DNA of 64,000 bases from Blepharisma japonicum (taxonomy: Eukaryota > Ciliophora > Heterotrichea > Heterotrichida > Blepharismidae). The notes below the pieces were generated by a model, which saw only the letters and a list, made by a program, of their open reading frames with translations, was not told the origin of the DNA and did no database searches. The translations under genes were made by a program, and so were the position numbers. The stretch spans positions 62,001-126,000 of the forward strand of contig CATKHK010000080.1 of assembly GCA_949751835.1 (NCBI GenBank). The letters run 5' to 3'. Below are positions 22,817-35,156 of this stretch, one piece after another (the first letter of the stretch is position 1; every line of letters begins with the position of its first letter).

Positions 22817-23155
22817 ATTTTTATATTCACATTATTTGGCAAAATAATTTAGAATAAGAGAGAAAAAATTTTAAAGGGATTTTTTAGGCCCATTAAGAGC
22901 TTTTTTAAAATTCTTGCAATGACTGAAAAAATTTTTCTTCTTTTTGATAGTGTTATCAAAACGCTGTCACCTATTGGTGACTTCATAATCCTTTGAAGAT
23001 CCCTGTTCCTTCTAAATCTAAAGATCTAGCGGCTGCAGGTCCTGCTTCGGAATTAATGGAAGCCTCGAAAAACTTTCTGATTTTTATTAAGATAAATTTG
23101 TTTAAAAAAAAGGAATAACTTACTGAGCGTTTCCTTAGCATTTCCAGTGTTAAAT
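22817..23155. other. 5' flank of receptor copy B, with two adjacent hairpins
   Basis: Close to the start codon the sequence matches the other receptor flanks, and a GGAAGCCTC block near 23057 also matches. The part in between (about 22862-23050) does not, and looks inserted or replaced. It contains two perfect inverted repeats one after the other, listed separately. Confidence 0.5.
22942..22981. repeat. Twin perfect hairpins
   Basis: TTTTGATA-GTGT-TATCAAAA (8-bp stem, 22942-22961) is followed 4 nt later by GTCACC-TATT-GGTGAC (6-bp stem, 22966-22981). Both have 4-nt loops. Function unknown. Confidence 0.6.
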
Positions 23156-23535
23156 TAGCAATTTATCCATTTTCTGCCAGCTGGAGGCAAAAATGAAAAC
23201 TCGAAACCCAGTTTGCAAGGCTTGGCTTTATGATTAGAAGTGCTCCGATTAACTAAGAAACTTTTCTGGAATTACTAGGAAAACTCTTTCGAGATCCTTC
23301 CCAAATTTTCCCATAAGGAAAAATCTGCCACAACATTGTGATTCCACCTACGCCAACCTGATAGACAATTGGCTGTTCCTCAAAGATCCCTATCCATTAA
23401 TAGCCAGCTATAGGAGTAAAGAGAGTTGCCGATTAGCCACACCTTTTAATGTACATGGGATAGAAACGCCAGAGTAAGGAAAGCTGTTAGTGATTTCTTA
23501 AAGAGAACTGCTTTTGAAATGCCTGACTTCTAGGC
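23156..23535 (+). pseudogene. Ferlin 3'-end pseudogene fragment
   Basis: A degraded copy of the last part of the ferlin gene (about 12980-13492), in the same orientation. The clearest match is TGATTTCTTAAAGAGAACTG with its continuation, against ferlin 13340-13376. The ferlin stop context GCTAAATAAT...CTAATATTTTAATAAA follows after an internal deletion of roughly 100 nt. Further left, pieces such as GTTTGCAAGGCTT and ACCTGATAGACAATTGG line up in order with the last C2 region. Frame is lost and there are stops throughout. Confidence 0.75.
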
Positions 23536-23985
23536 TAAATAATTCTAATATTTTAATAAAATATGAAACTGTTGAAATAAATAAGCTATGCTATTATAGT
23601 AATTTATATTAAGAAATCTATAGAGATAACTCCTTAGCCACTTATAGCAGCAATAATTTATTACATTAAATCTAAATAAACACCATGGCTAGCATATCAA
23701 CTCGATTGCTTTTTTTATTGCGATGCTCTAAAAATTTGACAAAATCATTTATTAGCAAGGATTCATTGAAATAGCCCTATTTTTGCAGCCTCTGCAGAAT
23801 CTAAATTCCATTTATACATATTAATTAAAAAATACTTGGAATTTAAGCTTTAAGATTTGCTTATATATTAAAAATAGAGATTATCTTTAAATATTTATAT
23901 CTGCCAATTAATATGGTATGATTCACAATATCTCAAAAAAAATCCAATTATATTTTCAGGTTATAATAAAACTGTGTAAGTAGAA
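23536..23985 (+). repeat. Second copy of the ferlin/receptor intergenic spacer
   Basis: Matches 13493-13926 in order, with TTATTAGCAAGGATTCAT shared exactly near 23751. In the original block this spacer leads into a receptor gene; here it leads into about 170 nt of AT-rich DNA and then the kelch-like gene. Confidence 0.75.
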
Positions 23986-24157
23986 AAGCATAAAAACTTT
24001 AGGTGAAGAGATCAAGGCAAATGCCCATGCTTATAATGCATTTAAGAGAGTAAACCAAGGATGCAAAAATTTCTGTATTTTCAAAAACATATTATGTCAT
24101 TTTTACTAATCCAAACTAAATATTTAAAAACATTAGAAATTTTTTTAGATAATCTTC

Positions 24158-25156
24158 TTATCATTTAAAAGCTATCTCATCCAATCTCTTTTCATTCAAA
24201 TTAAACTTGAATTTTTGAACGCGACCAAAGATTAGCCCGATGTATATTTCTCCTTTATTATATATGCAATACGGCTGATCAGAATAATAAGCGAGTGTTG
24301 ATTCTGCTATTCTTGTCCAATTCGTGTCACTTCCAATTTCGCATTCATATATTGATCCATGGTCGGATTCAATCAAATACAGTCTCTCTGCATTTATCAG
24401 GATCTTTCTTTTACAAGATGCAAACTCATAAGGAATTATTGTGAAAGAGTCGCTCTCAATTGAATATCGCAAAAGATTTATATTAGCCCATCCAGAAATC
24501 AAAATCTTTTCATTAAATATTATACTTTCGCAGCTAAAATTAGCTTCCGGCATTGGAGTTAATTGAATTCATCCTTTTCGAACCAAATCAAATTTATACG
24601 ATAGAGTTAAAGGATCTTCGTTTAGTCCTCCAAAGCAATAGACGCTGTTGTTGAAATAGATACATGATGATAGACAGCATGAAGTTCCAGATGGCAACAG
24701 TTCGACTCCACCATTCACATCAATTAGCATTGTAATCCCAAAAATTGGTTCAGATTTACCATAACAGAATAGCTTGCCATCCGGAAGTAGAGTTAGACAG
24801 GTGTATTTATCTAGTGGTTCTGGAGTCTGCAAGATTTTGATTTCTTCAGTTTCAGTCTCAGTGTTGTAAATATATAAATTAGTCGTGTTGTCATCATGCT
24901 TTATAATATGATAAAGTGAAGTCATTTGCTGATAAGCATTAAGATAATCTTGGAAAGCTTGGATTAGTTGTGAATCATGGGAATTAGAATTGGCTTGATA
25001 TGCTGAACAAGTTGCTCTGAAATTCATCTCTAATTCTCGATTGTTTGGGCTGCTTAAGATCGCAGCTGTTTTAATTCTTAAGGCCTCTATATCTTCACGA
25101 TTGGGATGATCCTTAACTTCAAAAGCGCTTGCTAATTTTTCAGGTAAAGGCTCCAT
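24158..25156 (-). CDS. Kelch-like repeat protein without B-box
   Basis: 332 aa. TGA at 24569-24571 and 24161-24163 are Trp; TAA at 24158-24160. The N-terminal 100 residues are helical. From about 105 on there are kelch-type blades: FCYGKSEPIFGITMLID, SCIYFNNSVYCFGGLNED, WIQLTPMPEANFSCESIIF, ILISGWANINLLRYS, LYLIESDHGSIYECEI. The same series of motifs occurs in the B-box/kelch genes at 41.5 and 56.8 kb, so all belong to one family. Kelch propellers usually bind protein partners. This copy lacks the zinc-binding N-terminus of its relatives. It lies inside the receptor array, between a duplicated ferlin flank and receptor copy C. Confidence 0.75.
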
Positions 25157-25535
25157 CGTTATTATGGTTATCTATCGAAATTATGGTTCTAAATAATTTG
25201 CATAACTTTAAAATTAGTTTATGCAATGTCCTATGCTATTTTCTTCCATTTATTTTAGCGAACAGATGGAATTATTCTATTATAAAATAAAAGAAATATG
25301 CATAGATTAGCAATAAAATAATAAAATATATTATACTTATTTTTAATTGCAGCTTTAATAAACGCTAAGAAAAGTAAAGCTTAATGCTGTTCTAATTATG
25401 AAAAATTTATTTTCGTGATTTGTGATGCAAAATATTAGACGATTTAAGAAAAATGGCTAGGCTATAATTTTCTAGCCGATATATGAATTATTCATAGAAA
25501 TATAATATTATTAATTAGACTTAAGTGATTATTAA
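25157..25535. other. Intergenic between kelch-like gene and receptor copy C
   Basis: AT-rich, no open frame. The last 50 nt (about 25485-25535) match the 3' flank of receptor copy A (13878-13930). Confidence 0.55.
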
Positions 25536-28500
25536 CTAATATGGCTCTATCTTCGTAGACTTCTTCACCTTATTAAAATCTTCAGCGGTTACTTTTGATT
25601 TATTTCCGAATTGAAAAGCAAATCTAAAGAGCGTGCTTGTATCTTTTATTTGTTTTCTGAACAGCAAACTTGGATATTTTTTCTTCTGTACATAAAATCC
25701 AATAATCGAAATAATAAGTCAGCCAGAAATTACTAAAGCAATTCAAGGAAAATTATTGCCACTTAATAAAATGCTAATTGTTGCCAAAAGGCCAAGCCAT
25801 ATAACTCCAATTATACTCACTCCTTGCCACCAACTGAATCTTGGATAATTGTATGGTTTATCTTTGAATATAAAAATAACATATATAAATAGCACAATCA
25901 AAAATATAAAGCCATGAGTCGCTGCTTGAGCTCTTTTAACAGTTTTATTGATAACAATTAAGATTATTTGAGTTATCGTTTTTACCATAAGAAATAAAGG
26001 CAAAGTTTTTACATGCAAAACTGGCTGAAATTCTTGCCAAAGAGGCCTGCAAAAGACAGCTAAAGGTTCATAAATTAAAATCGCAATCCCAGATAAAATC
26101 GCATAAATTATATGGTTTCCTTTCCAGCAAAACTGATAGCAATCTTTTTCAAGAAAAGAATCAGTAAAATTGTTTCCTATTGACTCATCACATACAAATA
26201 CATCTAATAATATAGAAACAAAAGGAATAAAGCATAAGTTCCCCAAAATCGGCATTACTATGTCTGCAAGTTGGCCTACAAATCTAAAAATAAATATATG
26301 GTTATATTTTTCATCAAGCCTATAAAAAACACTTATACATAATATTATCCAGGCTGCCGATAGCCCTAATACTGCATCACAAATAACCCAGAATACTCCA
26401 TTCGTCAATTTCACAAAATTTCCGAGGTTCAATGAAAGAGCCTCCGCAACCTCTGATAAAAGATTGCTAATTTGCTTTAAATCGGGGCCAATCGCAGCAT
26501 ATTGAAAAAATTCAATAGCAATAGTAGCTCCAACTATGAAATCTTCGAATGAAAGCTCATATCTGTTTTTTAAATCTTCTATTTTCACATTCCATCATTT
26601 TTTTCATATATAAAAAGTTATAACACTTGTAGATAATGCTATAAAAAAACAAATTCCAAATATAAGATATCGTCCTTTATAAAAAGTTTGGATTTTTGAA
26701 TCTGGAAACGGACACTTTAAGTTTTGGTTTCTTAAGTCAGGTGGCTTTATCGTAGTATTTTTATTGTCATAAAAAAAAGGATTAGCTATAGTTAAATATT
26801 GCGTGCTATAAGGGTTGCCTAACCCTATATGGTAATTTGTAAGAGCATTGCTTATTAATCTATTGCTATCAATGCTCAAAGCATCCAGTTCTCTATCATT
26901 GCTACCTTTAGAAATGGCTAGCTTTCCAGTGCATCCTGTAATTTTGATATTTCTTATAGTTTGATTGAGTTTATATCCATCAGTAAAATCTTGGCCTCTA
27001 TTTATCATAAAATCTATAGAATTTGCTATTAAAAATGCAGAATCAAAATAATTACACGAAAGATCGGTTGGAATCACCTGATAATCAGATTTGAGGTTAT
27101 TATATATCTTTTCTCCAAATTCTCCCATCCAAACGGGCATTTGAAATACCATCATAGGGCATCCAATTTCAATTCTTTTGTATCTATATGTGTCATTTTT
27201 TGCTCCTATATCAGTAAGTGCAGCAGAAACAATTGTAAAAAAAATCAAGTCACCATTCCGAGCTCCCAAATCATAAAATTGTTCTAATACTGCTCCTAAT
27301 AATTCGTTGTGCATAAATACAGCTACGAGCCTTACATTTGAGTCCAAAATTCCTTGCAAAATATATGAGTAATTACCAATTGTATCTCTTGTTAGATAAG
27401 GAGGAATTATTTCTGTTTTTACGATTTTAACCCCTGCTTCTTCTTCTATTGCTTTTTGAAATGATAGGTATGCAGAAATTCCCCAGGTTTCGTTTTGATA
27501 TAAGACTGCTAAACTCCGCCAGCCTAAAGCTTTAAATAAATTTGGTGTTTGAGATGATAACCCTAAGGTAGATACTTGGACCCTTGAAAATCATGGATAG
27601 GTTGAAGTTGAGCTTAATGCTGAAGATGATGCAACAGCGCTAACAATAGGAACAGAAGTATTCAAACGTTTAAACGTTTGAAGACTTGCTATAACAACTC
27701 CTGATGGATATGAAGATATAGCAGCCAAGCCAAATTTATCAATATCTTTTAAAAAACAATTGTAGCCATAAGTTGGATCATAAAATGTGGCTCCGCAATC
27801 ATAAACAAATAAGCTCATTTGGAAATTTTCAAGAATTCCTAAGCCTCCATTAATCATTTTGATAGCCAATGAAGCTCCTCTTGCATATTTTGGAACAGTA
27901 GGAGCTGGCGCTTGGCCATAATTGGTGGCTCCAGCATTAATACTGATTTGTAGAGTTTTCTTGGTAGATATAGGAGAAATTGTTGTATTCCCTGGGAAAA
28001 TGATTTTGCGAATAAATGAAATACTGGAAGTATTAAAATTTCCAACAATAGTTTTAGAGTTATTGTAATAATTCACTAATGAAAACGAATTTTGACAAAA
28101 GCGGTAAAAACATGAGTTTTCTAAGATATTTTTTATTTGATAAGAGTTGTCAATATCCTTCGAGCTGTCTATTAAATAAAGAATATTTAATATTGCAGTA
28201 CTAATGTAAATTTCTTTAGAAGTAGTATTTTCTTGATTTTTTTCAGAAATAATAAGACTCCCGTCAATTATGGGATTAAAGTAACTTTCTTTGCCTAAAA
28301 TGATTCCGTTGCCAACATTAGCAAGATTTTTATCAATAAGAGCTTGCTGAATAGATGGGCTATATGCTTCCTCTCCAAAAATATAATACATTGTAGAACC
28401 AAGTGGTACAGCTATTCTGCCGACTATGTCATCTATATTGGAATTTGGCTCTATTATGACATTATTAAACTCATTTGAAAAATCAAACAAATAATCTTTA

Positions 28501-28943
28501 ATAAAGGCATTTTGGTTTGAATTAAATATAATTCCTTGGCTCCAATTAAAATAGCCGAATAAAATGGTAAGTGATTCCAAATAATTAATTCTCGAAGAAG
28601 ACCAAGAAAAAGTTCAATCTGTTAAATAGCTAAGATTATCTTCAACAAGTAAATGGATAACTTCATTGTTTTTGCACAGTTGTGATAAAAAATAATGATT
28701 AGTTCTATCATCAACTAAGTCAATCACAATTTTTGGATTTTCTAATAAATCCAAATGCGACAATAATTCCTCAAAATTAGTGGCTGAGTATATATAATGA
28801 GAAGATAGCGCTTGATTTCTTTGGAGAAAATTAAAAGCTTCTCTTGAAGCTTCATCCGCATGAAAAAGGATTAAATTTAAAGCTTCGGTAAAGGTAATGG
28901 ATAGTATCACTACAAACCACAGGTAAGGAAGCATTGAATTCAT
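25536..28943 (-). CDS. Receptor-like protein, copy C: two flytrap-like regions plus polytopic membrane domain
   Basis: 1135 aa, TAG stop, TGA read as Trp. Same layout as copies A and B. The start at 28943 (MNSMLPYLWFVVILS) corresponds to the other copies; an in-frame ATG at 28982 would add 13 residues and is less likely. The membrane part is the most complete uninterrupted frame of the three (25743-26588), because it has TGG where A and B have TGA. The C-terminal tail is shorter than in A and B (ends KSTKIEPY). Hydrophobic segments at about 755-1080 suggest eight or nine membrane passes. Divergence from A and B is larger than between A and B, so C split off earlier (inference from reading, not computed). 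Confidence 0.82.
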
Positions 28944-29434
28944 ATTTTTATAATTACATTGTTTAACAAAATATCTGCTCATATAACAATTAATTTTTGG
29001 TTGGATAATTTTTTTTTAACAAATTTAATTTTCGACTTAAGCAATATATTAAACATATTAACTAGCATTATGTGATTTTATAATTGATTTAAAAATAAGT
29101 TCTCTTTTGCAAGCATCTTAGTAGTTTTCTTTGACTAAGTTAAAGACTTAAATATGAATCAATTTATTTTTATTTCTAATTTTATAAAAATATATTGATA
29201 TAATCGAGCTGTAATTATATATAGATATTGAACCAAATTTCCCTATTTTTTAATCCATTTAAAAAAAACTTTGTTTAGTGTGGATTTTTATTAAAATGCC
29301 TATTCTCTAATTCAAATAAATTTACTTATCGAGATATGATTTACTTTCTAAACGGGATGTATAGGATTTAGCTATAAGGTTAAAAAAGCTTCTATTTTAT
29401 TGCATCTGAATTTAATAATTTTAAATTAATATAT
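28944..29434. repeat. 5' flank of receptor copy C, then spacer
   Basis: About 28985-29215 matches the upstream regions of copy A and of the broken copy. The remainder is AT-rich and contains nothing recognised; it ends at the stop of the giant coiled-coil gene. Confidence 0.6.
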
Positions 29435-32400
29435 TTATATACTTAAAACTGCAAAATCATTTAGCTTTTCACCATTTTCTAGTTTCTTAATTTTTTCTTC
29501 GAGCTCCTTAATAATTCTTTCTTTTTCAACTAAATCCTCTTCATACCTTTCTATAATATTTTTATAATCCTCTATCAATGGTGCTTCAGGTTTAATTTTA
29601 ATCGAAGAATCAAAACTTGATGCATTAAACAGGCTTTCTTCACCAAATACAAATGATGATGATTCTTCATAAATTTCTGGAATTTCTTTAATTATTTTTG
29701 GTGGGCTTATGTAAGGCTCCAAGGAATCTACAACAGGAAATTGTGCAGGCTTTTCATATTTTGGGCTTCCAACTAGCATTCTAGCTTTAAACTCAGAAAA
29801 TACTTGCTTTATTAAATCAATAACAGCGCCTTGATCTGATTCTGTTAAATGTGCCTCAATTTTATCAAAAAACCGTTTTAGTCTTTTATTTTCAATTCTT
29901 ATAATTTCGTTTTCTTTTTTTAAATTTGAAATACTAGCTGAAAGTTCTTCATGTAAATATTCGTCGTGGGCTTCTTCAGTGTCTTCTTCAGGTATAACAT
30001 CTGATGCAGCTTTTAATTTTAAATTTGCATTTTCTGATTTGACTTTTTGTAGCTCTGAATTAGATATCATCAGCTCTTTTGCGATTGAGTCTATAATTTT
30101 TTCCATTTGTGCTTTTTCATACTCCAAACCACTCACTTTTTTCTGAAATTCATTAACTTGACCGGCAATTTCTTTTATTTGCCCATTAAAACTTTCCTTG
30201 ACTTTTTCTGTTTCTTCGTGGTTTTTTATTTCTTCTTGCAATTTATTCTCAAGTTCCATATTTTTTAATTGAAGTTTTTCCAGCTCATCTTTTAGGTTTC
30301 CTTCTGGATTTTCACTGGTAAAAATATTAATTTTATTTTTTAATTTTGCGTTTTCTTCAATTAAATTTGATACCTGTTTCGATTTATTTTCTAAAGAAGC
30401 CTTCATTAGTCTTTCTCTGCTTTCATATTTTGTGTAGATTTCATCAAATTGTTGTCTTAGTTTATCAGCTTCTTCTTCATGGACTTGTCCAGCTCTTTGC
30501 ATTTCATTAGTAAGTCGTATATTCTCTTGCACAAGCTCATCAAATTTTTGCTGAAATTCTGAAATTCCTTCTGTTACGGATTTTAATTCTTCTAGTTCAT
30601 CTTGTTGTTTATTGCATTGAATTAATAATTTATCTCTTGTTTCTAATAGTTTTGTTTTTTCTGCTTCTATTGATGCTTTATTTTTGTTTAAATCGTCTTT
30701 TTCTGATAGTAATTTTTCATAGTCCGACGATAATTTTTTCATGACAAAATTTAGGTCACTTTTTTCTTTTTCAAGTTTAGTTATTTTTAATTGGAGATCT
30801 TCAGAATTGAATTTATTTATAATTGAAGTGAGATCAGATTTTTCTTTTTCGAGCTTTGCAATTTTTTGAGGATATTCTTCAGCTGAAAATTTATTTATTA
30901 TTTGTGTTAGATCTGATTTTTCTTTTTCAAGTCTTTCTACTTTTTGAGGAAAATCTTCAGATGAGAATTTTTTTATGATTGAGCTAAGCTCAAAATTTTC
31001 CTTTTCGAGTTTCTCTACCTTCTGAGGGAATTTTTCAGCTGAAAATCTATTGATTATAGAATTTAAATCAGCTTTTTCTTTTTCAAGCTTTGCAATAGTT
31101 TGCTGGGTTTCGAGTGATGCCATTTCTGATTTTGAGCTATTTTCTAGTTGATTTTTTGAGTCTTCAATCTGTTTTTTCATATTATTCATTTGAAGTCTTA
31201 AGCTGTTATTTTCTGCTTCAAGACCAATAGCCTTTTCTTTTAATTGCATATTTAACCCAGAGCTGTTACCCCTAGCAGACCACGTAGCTTTAACGCCTAA
31301 TAATTTTTGTATCAGTAACTTTGGAGATACTAATAACTTTTCACTCCTTGCTAATATCTGTTTTAATTGATTTTCTAAGTTATTTTGAAAGAATAAAATT
31401 TGATTTTGTATTTGATTCATGGTATTTTTGTTAGGGATTAGACTCTTTAGTTCTTTTAATTTTTGTTTTTGTTTGGAAATTTTTATTAAAAGCAATTTTG
31501 AGTTATCTTTTTCTAGAGGTGTGGTTCCAACATCATTTTCAATCAAAAGCTCATTTTTTTCAAATTCTAAAATTCCAAGCCTTTCTCTAATTTCAAAAAC
31601 TTCGTCCGATAATTGCTTATTTCTTTGTTCAGAATTTTGAAGCTTTAACTCTATTTCTTGATTCGGCCTCAATCGTTCTTCTAGATCTTTATTTCTTTTT
31701 TCTGAACTTTGCAATGCTATGCTAAGCTCTTGAATCTGCTTTAGAAGCTCATCTTGAATTTTTCCTTTTTTTTCATAATTCTGCAGCCTTAATTCAAGCT
31801 CCCCATTTATTTTCTGGAGACCCTCAAACTCTTTAACTATTTTTTCATAATTTTCAATCCTTGTTTCCAATTCTTGATCTTGTTTTTTATCTTTTTCAGT
31901 TCTTTTTGATTTATTTTCCAAATCTTTAATCTTTTTTTCTGCTTCTTCATTTGTGTGTGTCATGTTTCTGATTTTTTCATTATTTTCTTCATATTTATTT
32001 TCATATTCTTTTTTTTCTTTTGTAAGCTTCTTAATTTCATCTTTAGAGTCAAAAAGTTCTTTTTTTACTTTCATAAGCAGCTTATTCATTTCTCTGTTAT
32101 CTTCTTCTAATTTTTCAGTTTTCTCAGCAAGTAATTTTGAAAGATCTTCAATTCCTAATCTTTCTTCATTCAATGTTTTGATTCTTTCTTCTGCTTGTTG
32201 CAATTTCTTTGCTAGTGCATCCTTTTCTTTTATTATTGGCTCAATTTCTTCACTTCTAGGCCCAAATGATAAATTTTCTTTTTCTACTCTTTCGATTTCT
32301 GCTATTCTGTCTGTAAGTCTTTTGTTTTCTTGATTTGCTTGAGTAAGTTTCTTAGTCAGGGCTTCTTTTTCTTTATTAAGTATACTAACTTCTTCTGAAG

Positions 32401-34909
32401 AGTAGCTGAGTGTTTCTTTTTCCTTCTCAACTTGTTGCAGCAATGACAATTTTTCTCCCAGCTCCACTTCTAAAGATTTAATTCTTTTTTCGAAGCGATT
32501 TTTTGCAGTTATTTTTTCTTGAGTTGATTTCTCCAATTGTATTTTCTCTTTTAACAGTTTTTCGCAAGCATCTTTTTTCTCATCAAGCTCTTTACTAATT
32601 TCATTAATGGTCTTTTCATATTTATCTTTAAGGCTTTGCATTGCTTTATTTTTTGTATCAATTTCTTTAGCCATTTGGTCACTTTTAATCCTAATCTCAT
32701 TTCTTAATTTTTCTATTTGGATGTCTTGTTCATTAATTGCTGTTTTATTAATAACTCCTCTTATATCTAGCGAAAAAACTTTTTTTATTGCTGATTTTTT
32801 TACTACAATAGGTTGTGGCTTTATTTCAGACTGGGAATTTTGTGTCTCTATCCTTTGTATGATTTCTTCATACTGTTTAATCCCATCCATAAGTTCAACT
32901 ATTTGTTTCATTAAATCCTTATTTTCAGCTTCCAGCATCATAACTCTTCCTTTTGAGCTTTGTGAATCTTCAAAAATTTTGTTCTTTTCAGACTCTAAAG
33001 AGCTTTTTTCTTTTTCCCATTTTTTTTTCTCTTTTTGTAAGTCACTCATATCTTTTTCTAAAGAATTGATTTTTTGGGAAACAGCCGAGCTGTCAACACT
33101 TTGGAAGGATTTTTCCATTTCATTGGCTTCTCCGAGGGTTGCTGCTATAGTTTTCTTTCTTAACCCGCCAATTCTTGAAGGTCTTTCTTCTATTTGTGTT
33201 TTTATGTTTGTAATTTCGTCTTCTTTATGCTTAAGTTTGTGTTCAAAAGTTTCTTTGGAAGCAGAAATTATTTTTTCTTTTTCTAATAATGATTTTTCTA
33301 GCTCTTTTACTTTAATTTTAGCGAACTTTATTTCTGATAAGTAATCATTGATAATTCTTTCTTTTTCTGTGAGTTGATGGCTGAGCTCTTCAATGACTTG
33401 CTGGGATTTATAAGGCTGCTCAATATATATGCAGCCAATTTGCATTAAACTTAGCACAGGCTTCTTTTTTCTTTCTTCTTCTATATCAACAATTTGCTTT
33501 TGAAGGCTTTCTATTTTAATTTTTAGCTCAGAAATCTCTTTCTCTTTTATTGCAATTTTTTCTTCAGCATCTTTCATCTCAGAAGTGTGCCTATTTGTGA
33601 GATCATTTTCTCCTTTTTGCCGATTTTCTTCAAAAGAGCTTAATTCTTTTCTATAAAACTCAATTTGGCTTTCCAATACATTATTCGTGCCATTAAGTTT
33701 CACTATTTTATTTTGCAAATCTTCTATATCAAGAGACAATCTTTTAGCATATTTCATTTCTTTTTGGAATTTTTCATTAATTTGGTTTCTTTGGATAGTC
33801 AAATTATCATTATCATCTATCAAACTTTTATTGGTTTCTGTGAGTGTTTTTATCTCATTTATCATATTTTCTCCAACTGTAAGAAATTCTTTTTTAACTT
33901 GATCTAATTGATGTTTTTGCATAATGAAAATATTTTTAAATTCTTTATTTTCATTTTTCATGCTTTCTTTTTCTTGCTTCAATATCCTAATTGCCTGCTC
34001 TGATTCTTCTAGTTTTATGTTAAGATCTTCTACAACTTGTGCATGATTATAAGTTAACTGTTCCATCTCTTGCTTCTTTTTTGATAATTCTTGAATTAAT
34101 CTGTCTGGAGATTTTCTTCTTTTACTTGGTTTCTCATTTTGTGCTGTCAGCTCTGAAATTACACTTTCCAATTCTAATTTTTCTTCATAAAATGCATTTA
34201 ACGATTTTTTTACAGCTGGATCATTAGCATCAAGCCGTCCATGCAGCTGAGCACCTCTCATCGTAAAATTTTTCAGTGCTCTCCCTATCCTTCTCATTTT
34301 ACTTTTCACATTCGTTAAATAGCTTTCCATTTCTTGGCTTTCCTTTAAGTGATTTTCTTTCCATGCTTTATAGGCATCTCTTTCTCTAGTAACTATTACA
34401 AGCTTCTCTTTCAATATATCAGCCTCTTTTAGAAACTCCTGAGACTTTCAGTCTGCTGGCTCACCAGGAGATTGGAGAATTGGAGAAATCAATAAACTTC
34501 CACTCATTTGTTTTGCTCCTCCATGAGGAGAGTCTTCTGATTCATTAGAGTTCGTCCCTTTTAGTAAAGAAATGTCAATATTATAGTTGGTAAGCTGGTC
34601 TTTTATGCTTTGCAAATTATAATCATGCTGCTCTTTAAGTTTTTCGATTTTTTCAGAGAGGGCATAGAAGTCGTCTTCTCTAGAAATAAGTTTAGTAGAA
34701 AGCTCAGCCACTTTTCCTTGGTATTGCTTTACAGATTCCGTTGATTTTTTAAGCTCATCTTGAATGAATTGTAGTTCTATATCTTTACGACGAAGCTCTT
34801 CTTGGAGATCTCTTATTTGGGATCGAGAAGTTAAGCTTCCTAGATTTGTTGGAGATTTTACATATCTTCCATTGTATTTTGGGTCGAGGCCTATGGAATC
34901 TGCACTCAT
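29435..34909 (-). CDS. Giant coiled-coil protein
   Basis: 1824 aa, TAA stop; TGA at 34448-34450 is Trp and joins the first 154 residues to the rest. Apart from short Ser/Pro-rich breaks (about 125-155 and after 1690) it is almost entirely heptad-type coiled coil rich in Glu, Lys, Leu and Ile. Five 26-residue repeats built on KLEKEKSDL..IINKFS lie at about 1274-1403. The C-terminal 120 residues are acidic and Pro-containing, with no membrane anchor seen. Proteins of this kind in ciliates are often cortical, basal-body or Golgi scaffolds. No motif here decides among these, and I assign no function. Long open frames on the opposite strand are shadows of the low-complexity coding sequence. Confidence 0.85.
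30701..31090 (-). repeat. Five tandem 26-codon (78-nt) repeats inside the giant coiled-coil gene
   Basis: Units start KLEKEKADL, KLEKENFEL, RLEKEKSDL, KLEKEKSDL, KLEKEKSDL. The first four continue with a core like IINKFSAEDFPQK before the next unit; the last decays after LNFVMKKLSS. The period of 26 does not divide evenly by seven. Confidence 0.88.
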
Positions 34910-35156
34910 TAGTTAATTATTTTATTGGGTAATTATGATTTTTAGATAAAAGAAATTGATGGAAAAATATTTGATAATAAATAATTTAAACAAGTATAAG
35001 CATATTAATGTTCCTCTTTTCATAAATTAAATTGGCACGGTATTAAAATCTAATCTTTTTAGTTTCTAAGATAGCTTTGACAGATAAAAATTCTCTCAAA
35101 AGACCATCAATTATAATTTAAGATATATATATAAAGAACTACTGAAGAAAAACTAA

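Noticed and set aside
32607-33344. Long open frame of 245 codons on the plus strand opposite the giant coiled coil, and similar ones at 31419, 31953 and 33665
   Set aside because: Antisense of Glu/Lys-rich coding sequence gives Ser/Phe/Leu-rich open frames by composition; no start context or family match.
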